Shown here: positions 39,301 through 50,957 of the stretch, in pieces
How positions within the stretch are numbered: position 1 is the first letter of the stretch
Layout: every line of letters begins with the position of its first letter
Source: Bugulina stolonifera
Lineage: Eukaryota > Bryozoa > Gymnolaemata > Cheilostomatida > Bugulidae
Direction of reading: 5' to 3'
Assembly (NCBI GenBank): GCA_935421135.1
Contig: OW285194.1
Coordinates: 15,089,376-15,153,375 of the forward strand
DNA: 64,000 bases
Notes under the pieces: model-generated
What the model was told of the DNA's origin: nothing
Database searches by the model: none
What the model saw: the letters and a program-made list of their open reading frames with translations, nothing else
Translations under genes and position numbers: made by a program

Positions 39301-42256
39301 ATGCACATGCACAATATAAGCTATGTAGTAGCTTATAACTCCAAAGCTGTATCAAAATACCAGATAGAGTGAAATGAGACTGAACAAGGGTATTAATTTG
39401 ATGCTATTTATTGGATAATCTTGGCTATTGGTTATTAGATAATACAAAAATGAAAAATCCCAATCTGATGCCCTGAAATCGGGAGGATATAGGGATATAG
39501 GGAGCTGGTGGGAGTGAGAGTTTGAAATAGGGAGGGTCCCGCCCAAATCGGGATAGTTGACAGGTATGACGACCCATCTGGTCCCAAGTCTGACCTTCAG
39601 ACTATACCTTGAAAGAGAGTGATCTGACCTAGTAGGCGGTTCGCTAAGCGAATGACCTGACAGAAGGAAGTGAAAGTCTCTGTATCAAGTATGTAGATGT
39701 GTCTTTATTGAAAGCCAAGTGAAGACTGAGACAACGAATGATAAAACATGGCCCTTTATATGGTATAAGGACTTCTGCCCGACGTAGTGTCGGGAAAAGA
39801 CGACATAGGGTCGTCCGGAAGTTGCGCAACAACATGGCCGCCGGAAGCCCGACGGCCGACCCAAAATAGGTCGGGTTATACAAAAGTTGCTTATAATCAT
39901 CCAATTCATGTACAAAATGAATATCAAGTGATTCAGAGAGGTCGGGCCTCTTTACATGAGTATAAAAGGTGCCAAAAGGCTTAGTAATTATCATACATGA
40001 ATGTACATTGATATGTAGTTAAGTAGAATGAATATAAACACATAGATACACGTATGTAGACAGTAAATGAGTGGTTTAGACATGCAATACAGTTGAGTAT
40101 GAGTATACGAACAGCTAGGTATGAGAGTACGAGTGTTAGTTGAGTAGCGCTGTGGCAACTACTAGGCACTTAAGGTGCTATAGGGTTTTATCCGGGTAGC
40201 TGGAGTCGTATACAAATGCCCTGTACCATCACAATATTACAACATGTAAACTGTAATAAATATTGTAGTATCTATACAATATTATATTACAGCTAGACCG
40301 TGTATACTATAGTATATTATACTATTATATTACAGCTAGACCATGTAAACTGGAGGATATTGTGACATCATCAACAGCTAACTCTTACATATCAAGCCAT
40401 GACTCAGTATTAGAGTATTACACTGGGTTCTACGTACACAGAGTGTGTAACCATACAGGGTTTATACTCAAAGGGTTGAATACTAGCAGCAGGAAGATTA
40501 CTTGCAACAATCAAGGACAGTGGAGTAACGACTCCATCCACATGTGTGAAGGTAGGAACTCATTTTACAGCGCTATGTATTTGTATGTACAAATATTATA
40601 TTACTACACTTACATGGCAGATTATAATTCAGCACAGGGAAGTTGAGTGATAGAATATCGTCCAATTCACAGTCAGTTCTAGACTTCTAGACTGGCAGTG
40701 TTCTGTTAGTATAACTAGTGTTTATGAGCATATTTAGCAGTATATGTTCTTATTTCTATGATAGTTATTCTGTTGATTATACTCAGAAGTAACTTGTGGA
40801 GGAATTCCAGAACTAGAGAATGCCGAATGGGTCAAGACTACCCAACTGTCCAGTAAACAGGAAAGAGAAGACAACATTACCTACTATTTAGACCAGCTCG
40901 AATACAGCTGTATCCATGGTTACCATTATGACAAGTCAAGTACAATCACTTTAACTTGCCAGTCAGATGGTAGTCTGGAGGGAAATGAGGCCAAGTGTGT
41001 TGGTAAATATAATATACTATTCACTCATCAGATGTTAGTAATGTACATTGTACGTATATAGACCTATTTTCTATGGTCATTATTATGGCCGTGTACTGTA
41101 GTTGATGTTGAATTGATTCCAGGAGTCTCTAAAATCATAAAAGCTCTGTCTTCATGCTGCATTTATTTTCATTCTGTCTATGATGGAACAAATCAAAGGA
41201 TATGCCGGCTGATATAATTTATAGATGTACGATAGGATACAAGCATATATCAACATTCCAATCTACGCTTTAGGAGTAGTTCTAGTCACTACAGAATTGT
41301 TCTGCATGTGAATATGTTACTGTCAACAGATGTTCGTGCTACAGTACTAGTGCTTACAATGTATATATCTTGTATAAAGAAAAAATGTGCAGTGAAGAGA
41401 CATCTGAGTTACCAAGGAACTCCTATATACCTGCTGCCCTTCCTGTGAGAGTGGGTGAGAGGGTCAACCTCACATGTGAAGAGTCGTATGCAGTAGATGG
41501 AGTTCTTGGACAGACTAATCAGCTGGTAGAGTGTGTAGAGGTGAACAGATGGCAGCTACTGGACTATAAACCATGTCTAGGTGAGTATAACATAGTATAG
41601 ACATTGTCTAGGTGAGTATAACATAGTATAGATATTGTCTAGGTGAGTATAACATACTATAGATATTGTCTAGGTGAGTATAACAGAGTATCAACCTGGT
41701 GTAGGGTAGTAAAAAAGTATTAAAGAGTGTAAGTAATTGACCTTGAGTGTTTCAGTAACTTACTGTAAGTCCCATCCTGTTTTCCAGTGATTGACTGTAA
41801 TCCCCCTACTCCTTCATTCAATGTCAGTAGTATAGTCAGTGCACTTCTAGACAGACACGCACTCATTGACCCCTGTTTTCAACCAATCACAAGCCGGTAT
41901 TTCCGATTTCAACCAATCACAGAAGAGCACAAAAATTTTGCACACGACCTTGCCAAGGTCACCCCAAAATCCCCCCTTCTGATTGGTCGAAAAAACATTT
42001 GCACACTTGACCCCGAACCCGGCCACGACCCCTTCCCTTCCTCCTTCCCACCCTCCTCCCCTCCCCCTCCCCCACCTCCCACTCCTCCCTCCTCCCCGCC
42101 ACCGCCCTCGTCCCGTCCGCGCCACCGCCGTCGCCGCCGCCGCCACCGCCGCCCTCACCACCGCCGCCGCCGCCGCCACCACCACCGCCCTCACCACCGT
42201 CGCCGCCACCGCCGCCGCCGCCACCACCGCCACCACCACCACCGCCGCCACCACCA

Positions 42257-42287
<31 letters not shown>

Positions 42288-45200
42288 CACCACCACCACC
42301 GCCGCCGCCGCCGCCGCCGCCATCACCGTCATCACCGCCACCCCTCCTCCACCGCCGCCCACCCTCCCCACCCCGCAACCCCCACTCACCCGAACGACCA
42401 ATCGTTTGAGGCGGTCAAGCCGCGTCCGCCCACGTTGCGTGCGGCGCCGACCGTACACGTGGAGGCGACGCCGGTGCCCCGTATCCACCGGGCCAAGCGA
42501 CTAGGCAGCGGCCCGCCGCTTCTCCCGAGCCCTCCACTCGAAAAGCTTGTGATCTAAACGAGCGAATTCGGCTGCGCTTCTTCGCCTATAACTCTCATTA
42601 GCGATAAGAAGAAGTACTACGGAAGGGATGGTTTATGATGTGCATCGCATTGTTAATAAAGAAATGTGTAAAGTCTTGGCTATAAATACACTGATGGGAA
42701 GAAGGGTTGGTTCTATGATATACATTGTATTGACAATAAAGAAACGTGTGCATGTGTTAAGTCAGCATATATAATACATTAAATAAACTTTCCGCAATGG
42801 TGACAATAGAATGAATAAAAGATTGTGTACACGTGTTAAAACACAATTGAAAGAATAAAAGACACATATTTAAAAGAGTATGTCATATCTGTTATTAGCA
42901 AGAAAGTCTGTGTACATGTGTTAAGACAGTGTATATTATACATTAGATAAACTTTTCACAATGGTAGCAATAGAATAAATAAAAGGTTGTGTGCATGTGT
43001 TAAGTCAGCATTATGTAATATATTAAATAAACTTCACAATAGTAGCAATAGAATAAATAAAAGAGGGGTTTAGGTACTTATTACTCATCTTCATCAGAAG
43101 TCGTAGGAGCTATAATGTTTACGACTTCGGTCTCAGCATACTCTAATTGATATGCTCCAGCTCCAAACTCTTGACACAGTCTTACCTACAAGATGATTTT
43201 AGTTTTTTACTCAGACGAATATCACTCAAGGTGGACAAAGCAAGAAATCTATACTTCTTTATGTTGTTGGTCCCTTACCATATCTGCTGATTTGTAGAGG
43301 TGAGCTAGTTGTTGAGGAGTTTCACTTTTGTAGTTACGAACTTCAGAATCAGCTCCCAATCTTAGACATGTATGTAGACATTCGTAGTCTTCATTCTCTA
43401 TGGCAATGTGAGATGGGGCATATCCATCTCCCATTCGCTATAATATCAAACAAGAGAATAGAATTAAACTCCCCATCTAACTTATCAATTCGATCTACTC
43501 TACTTTTATTCCACTGTAATGTATTCACTTACCCTCATATCTAAGTCAGCCCGAGTATTTTTTTTTAGTACTTTTAGTGCCTCTCTATGCTTGCTGCTAT
43601 GCGCTGTTTCAACAATGAGGTGGACTACACTCCTTCCATCATGATTGTAGCTCTGTACATTGTCTTGGGGAAGTGATTTGTAAGGAACTCTGAAGTATGG
43701 ATGCTTTACTTCTGCTCTGGTCAAACTTGTGGTTAGAGCATGAATAACCTTAGCTCTACCCAGACGTGCAGCAATGTGAAGGGGGGTGTCACCTTCCAAA
43801 TAAACATTAGCAATATAGATAAGTATCGAATTGTTACAAGTTTTGCAATACTATATTTTTTAACAAGCAATGCATGCAAACATTGGTGCTATAAAACACT
43901 AACCCCAAGCATCGGCTATTGCTCCATCCGCTCCCCTTGTGATGATGAGACGAATTAGTGAATCCGAACAATAAGACTGTACAGTTAGGTGAAGTAATGT
44001 CTGCCGATTCGCATTCTTTGTATTCAGTTGTTTGTGACTCCTCGCAACAAATACCGCGAGTGCAATGGCTCTCTCATCTCTATCTCGGGCTGCTTCTAGT
44101 ACCTCACTACATCATTTAGCATGATATTTGTTTTTCACATAGTTGAGAGGTAGTTATATGGGAAATTTGTCTATCATATTTTATTTTGATCATAAAAGAC
44201 AATACGAAACAAAAAAAAAAAAAAAAAAATAGTTGGAAGTATGTATAACTTACAACTCTTCATCCTTTCCATCTTGCTCCCAAAAGATAGAACGAATTTC
44301 TTCTAGTAACTGTGTGCTAAGCTTATTACGAATATCGGTTAAAGGATCCCATTTCTGCCAATCTAGAGGTAAGCTTTTTTGGAGAAAGAGCTCAGACACC
44401 CCCTCAAATAAGTCTTTATTCTCATACTTGCTTTGTTCTGTACATCTTTCCACTGTTACCTTCATCAGCTCTTGGTTTATAGGAGTCATTAGCTTGTTGC
44501 TATACTCGCTTGATCCATATCCACTTTCCATGCTATTTGTGTGCTAACCTTCTTTAATTTCTATTAAGAACAGACTGGAGCTAGAAAGAGTTAACTAAAC
44601 TACTGTTTCCACCTCTCTTTATATAGTGAATAAAAAGATACAAATAAAGCTGATTGGCTAACAGCATATACATTGGAGTGCATTGGAAACACATCAGAGT
44701 GCATCGAATCACATCGGGAAAGATCGAAAACACATAGGGAAACATCGAAACACATCGGGAAAGGTCGAAAACACATCGGGAGAGGTCGAAAACACATCGG
44801 GACACATCGAATCACATCGGGGGAGGTCGAAAACACATCGGGACACATCGAATCACATCGGGGGAGGTCGAAAACACATCGGGACACATCGAATCACATC
44901 GGGGGAGGTCGAAAACACATCGAATCACATCGGGGGAGGTCGAAAACACATCGGAGGAGGTCGAAAACACATCGAATCACATCGGGGGAGGCCGAAAACA
45001 CATCGAATCACATCGGGGGAGGTCGAAAACACATCGAATCACATCGGGGGAGGTCGAAAACACATCGAATCACATCGGGGGAGGTCGAAAACACATCGAA
45101 TCACATCGGGGGAGGTCGAAAACACATCGGGGGAGGTCGAAAACACATCGGGACACATCGAATCACATCGGGGGAGGTCGAAAACACATTGAATCACATC

Positions 45201-48200
45201 GGGGGAGGTCGAAAACACATCGAATCACATCGGGGGAGGTCGAAAACACATCGAATCACATCGGGGGAGGTCGAAAACACATCGGGACACATCGAATCAC
45301 ATCGGGGGAGGTCAAAAACACATCGGGTTACATCGGGGAAGGTCAAAAACACATCGAGACACATCGAATCACATCGGGGGAGGTCGAAAACACATCGGGG
45401 GAGGTAAAAAACACATCGGGTTACATCGGGTTACATCGGGTTACATCGGGTCACATCGGGGAAGGTCGAAAACACATCGAATCACATCGGGGGAGGTCGA
45501 AAACACATCGAGACACATCGAATCACATCGGGGGAGGTCGAAAACACATCGGGGGAGGTCGAAAACACATCGGGTTACATCGGGTTACATCGGGTTACAT
45601 CGGGTTACATCGGGTTACATCGGGTTACATCGGGTTACATCGGGTTACATCGGGTTACATCGAATCACATCGGGATGCAATAAATCAGACTAAAAAAAGG
45701 CAAATCACTTCTGATTGGACAGAGATTTCCATAAAAGCAAGCGTGAGAGAGGATTTTTATCATTACCACTCAACCACCTAGTAAAGACTTGCAACTCTGT
45801 GGATATTTACTAATTCCTCTGAATAAACATCACTCAACAATTAATATGGTGAGTAAACTTATTTTAATATGTATTTTAGTATGAATTTACTCATTTGAGT
45901 TAACATTGGGACTAATTCTATTTTAGTAGTGATATAATACTCCCTTGGTATGACTAGAGCTTAGAAACTTTGTAAGCTTATGTATTAAACTGTTTTGATT
46001 CTCAACATGAGAGCAAGTATGTAGAGATCTGATCTGTCTATACTACAATTTGTGTGACCGGAGCTTAGAAGCTTTATATGTGGTGAGATTTTTTTCAATA
46101 TGAGTAGTTATACCACTAGTAGTGTAATAAGTATCAAAACAGTTTATTACCACTTGTACTGGCTATACTAGTACATCCTAGCTATTTTAATATGTATTTT
46201 AATATGAACTTACTCATTTGAGTTAACATTGGGGCTAATTATATTTTAGTAGTGGTATAATTCTCCTTTGGTATGTCCAGGGCTTAGAAACTTTGTAAGC
46301 TTATATATTAAACTGTTTTGATTCTCAACATGAAAGCATGTGTGTAGAGATCTGCTCTGTCTATACTACAATTAGTGTGACCATAGCTTAGAAACTTTAT
46401 AAGTGGTGAGATTTATTTTCAATATGAGTAGTTATACCACTAGTAGGGTAATAAGTATCAAAACAGTTTATTACCACTTGTACTGACTATACTTGTACAT
46501 CCTAGCAAAGAAGTATATTATCAAGTGTAGCCTATACTCTACATCCAAGACTATACTGTACTAAAGTGGCCTATCACAATACTTGGGGTGGACTTGCTGC
46601 TAAAAAGATTAACTGGATAATTCTAATGAATAGGTCTGCACTAAAGTGATTTATTACACTACTTGGGATGAACTTGTTGCTAAAAAGATTAACTGAATAA
46701 TTCTAATAAATAGGTCTACACCAAAGTGATTTATTACACTACTTAGGATGAACTTGAAGCTAAAAAGACTAACTGATTAATTCTAATAAATAGATCTGCA
46801 CTAACACAAGAGTAATTTATCTCTCTGTTTGGGAGGAGCTTACCATCAGAAAGACTCAATTGGTTGAAAAACACATAAAAAGTAAGGGGTGGTATTTTTG
46901 GTTTTTTTTCTGTCTTATACTGATTATTCACTTCAAAATTAATTCTTGCTAACACATGTTCTGTTTATCTGTTCTTGTTTCTATTCCCCAGTGACTATGG
47001 TGAGTTGGTGGTTTTATCCACACAGTTAAGGCTTTAGTATATATTATTACTTGTTATTTAACTTGCCTATGCTATTCATTCTAAAAGTAGTTGTTATCAG
47101 TATTCTTATTCTCTTGCTCAATAACTATAGGGATTAGTATTTTTGTATACTTGACTTGTACACTACCACTATGCTCATGTTTCCTATATATTTTTATTCA
47201 TTCTTATTTTCTTTGTTTAGTAACTATGTTGCATTAGTAGTTCCGTTTACTTGACTTATGCTTTGGTATATGTTTATTACTCTACATATACTTACAGGCT
47301 TCTACATCTAAATATCAAAGAAAGAAATATATAAGAAAAATTAAAACATCAAAAAAAGGTACGAAGTATATGATTACGTACGACTCGGAAGACAGAAGAC
47401 GAATCTCGAGGAAAAGAATCCCATCTCCAGAAATGGTTAGTCTATTATCTTATTTGTTCACACATGCATTACACCTTCAATCCACTATGGTGTTGGGTTT
47501 CTAAGATGTCAAAGGAGATTACTGACATTTCTGCAGAAGTACATGTTAGTTACACATAATGATGATGTACTTTTTTATACTATAAGCCTCTTACCATGTC
47601 TAGAATGTCAAAAGAGACTACTTCCTTTTTAAAACCAGATGTTAATTAGTCATAGTATGATTTTCTCTAATTCTATAAGTCTCTTACCATGTCTAAGATG
47701 TTAAAGATTAGTGATATTTTTATTATAAGTATTGCACTTTCTTTCTTATGTATTATTTTTATCAATAAGACACTTTTTTTTTTCTTTTCTTATGTGAAAA
47801 AATATAACATAAATTACAACTGGTTTTCTTATGTTGATGATGTATTTCTCTTTATGTGAGTAAATAGACAGGCTTTAGTAGACTTGCTTAGTACTTAGAG
47901 TGCCAGTTTTTTCATCAAATTCTTCAAAAACCATATATTACAAATAGCTATGTTAATGTAGTTTGTTAATTAGTCACTGCACATTTTATTTACATTATAG
48001 AATGAAAAAGAAACAGAACTAGGGGAAGAAGAGATTGCTTTATTTGAACAATGTGGGGGAGTAGATGGCTTCGAGATAGGTAAGAATGATTTAGTATCTA
48101 TTTGTAGATTTAGAATCTTTTTTTTTCTGATTTACAAGTAAGTCATATGTTCTCTCTCACTTATTCTTGTTATTTTCTTTCTTTTTTAGGACTCAGAGCA

Positions 48201-50926
48201 AAGTCGATATGTAAGGGGGGTCTAAGATTCTATGTCTTTGTTAGTGATGAGACAAAAAGAAGACTGGAGATGTCACTAACAAAGCCATTTGAATCGGATG
48301 ACCCCTGTTTTTTATGCAATAAGAATGTTGGGCACCGACGAGGTGTCCACATTCAACAGCATTTTTTGCTCCGAATCTGTTTTTGCTATCACATAACAGT
48401 AGATGATGAGGGGATGAATAGACACTACAACTTTCCATCTAATCATCATATTGATGGAAAGCCCTGTCACCGACACATCTCATTCAACACACGCTTTCTA
48501 ACAGATATCTATTCACTAAAAAAGACCATATCCTTTTTGCAAAGGGTCACTGGTCACTCTCCACCTTCCAAAATACTCATCCCCGCATACACTCCAACAA
48601 CTGTTGGTGGGGTAGTATACCCTCCCTTCTTTAAGGGGATGTCTACTACTCCATTCTCTTTAAAGTCTGGGGTGTGCTCTTCACAATTTCCTCTCCCTTC
48701 TCACCGTCATTTTGATTCAGATGCTTCTTCCATCAGTAACTCTCTTACTAATGGAGACATTTCCATCTCTACTTCTTCTCTTACAACTACTACTATTACT
48801 ACTACTCCTTCTACTACTTCTTTTCCTCCACTCTTTTCTTCACATTCACCCTCTCATTCTCCTGAAAGATCTGTAAAGTCTGGGGTGTGCTCTTCACAAT
48901 TTCCTCTCCCTTCTCACCATCATTTTGATTCAGATGCTTCTTCCATCAGTAACTCTCTTACTAATGGAGACATTACCACCTCTACTTCTTCTCTTACAAC
49001 TACTACTATTACTACTACCATTACTACCACTCCTTCTACTGCTTCTTTTCCCCCACTCTTTTCTTCACATTCACCCTCTCATTCTCCTGAAAGATTTGAT
49101 GATACAGTTACCACTGTTTCGATACCTACTTCTACTCCCACCTCTTCACCTGCTCCACTCTTTTTCTTAGATTCACCCTCTTTTTCTCTTGGAAGGTCTA
49201 ATAATACAATTACTAGTCTTTCAATACCTACTTTTATTACTACTTCTACTACTACCACTTCTTCCTTTTCTTTAGCTTCACCCTCTCTTTCTTTTGGAAG
49301 AGAGCTACTTAGCTCGCAATCTCCTTCTTGTTCGTCTGAACTCAATCTTAATACCCCCACCACTATTACCCCCATAGAAGAGGAGACTGTCAGTGAACTA
49401 GTTGATCGAAGCAGACTCCCCCCATCTTTTTTCTCTGGAGCAGTTGAGTATTACCGCTCTGCCATTTTTCATCTCAAGAAGAATGGGTATCACAGAGAGG
49501 TAATAGCACAAGCTGAAGCTTACCTTCGAGTCAGTGAAGAAAAGCTCTAATCATCTTTTCTTTTTTCTCCCACTCTCTTTCTCCCACTCTCTCTCTCTGT
49601 AGTGTCTCATTCCCTCTGCATTTACTTTTATGTGATATCAAATCAGTGAGGATTTTTTTAAATTATTTTTTAAATTATTATATAATGGTATTCTAACACT
49701 TATACACATCCTTTTATACATTCTATTGCTACTTTTGTAAAAAGTTTGTTTAATGTATTATATGTGCTGACTTAACACATGCACACAGCTGTCTCTTGCT
49801 ATAATAGCTATGACATACTCCTTTACATATGTGTCTTTTATTCTTTCAATTGTGTTTAAATCATATTATAATGATATTTCAACATGTGTACACAATCTCT
49901 ATTTATTCTATTGCTACTATTGTGAAAAGTTTATTTAATGTATTATATATGCTGCCCTTAACACATGTACACAGACTTTTCTTGCTAACAATAGCTATGA
50001 CATACTCCTTTACATATGTAGCTTTTTTTATTCATTCTATTGCTAGTGTTGTAAAAAGTGTATTTAATGTATTACATAATGCTGACTTAACACATACACT
50101 CAATCTTTTATTTATTCTATTGCTACTATTGTAAAAAGTTTATTTAATATATTACATAATGCTGACTTAACACATGCACACAACCTTTTATTTATTCTAT
50201 TGCTACTATTGTGAAAATTTTATCTAATGTATAATATACACTGTCTTAACACATGCACACAGACTTCCTTGCTAATAACAGATATGACATACTCTTTTAA
50301 ATATGTGTCTTTTATTCTTTCAATTGTGTTTTAACACGTGTACACAATCTTTTATTCATTCTATTGTCACCATTGTGAAAAGTTTATTTAATGCATTATA
50401 TATATATATATGCTGACTTAACACATGCACACGGTTCTTTGTTGTCAATACAATGTATATTATAGAAACAACCCTTCTTCCCATCAGTATATTTATAGCC
50501 GAGACTTTACACATTTCTTTATTAACAATGCAATGCACATCATAAACCAAGCCTTCCGTAGTACTTCTTCTTATCGCTGAAACCAAGCCTTCCGTAGTAC
50601 TTCTTCTTATCGCTAATGAGAGTTATAGGCGAAGAAGCGCAGCCGAATTCGCTCGTTTAGATCACAAGCTTTTCGAGTGGAGGGCTCGGGAGAAGCGGCG
50701 GGCCGCTGCCTAGTCGCTTGGCCCGGTGGATACGGGGCACCGGCGTCGCCTCCACGTGTACGGTCGGCGCCGCACGCAACGTGGGCGGACGCGGCTTGAC
50801 CGCCTCAAACGATTGGTCGTTCGGGTGAGTGGGGGTTGCGGGGTGGGGAGGGTGGGCGGCGGTGGAGGAGGGGTGGCGGTGATGACGGTGATGGCGGCGG
50901 CGGCGGCGGCGGCGGTGGTGGTGGTG

Positions 50927-50957
<31 letters not shown>

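Noticed and set aside
41847..42557. Long Arg/His/Pro, poly-Gly and Ala/Val frames in the TIRs (also 50657-51403)
   Set aside because: They arise from the CCGCCACC-type array in several frames at once and occur identically in both TIRs. The plus frame from 41788 is merely read-through from the receptor exon.
44673..45407. 244- and 169-codon repetitive frames
   Set aside because: Translation of the ACATCG tandem array; the same repeat is open in more than one frame.
48925..49170. Leu-rich 81-codon frame
   Set aside because: Shadow in another frame of the Ser/Thr-rich region of the element's plus-strand gene.
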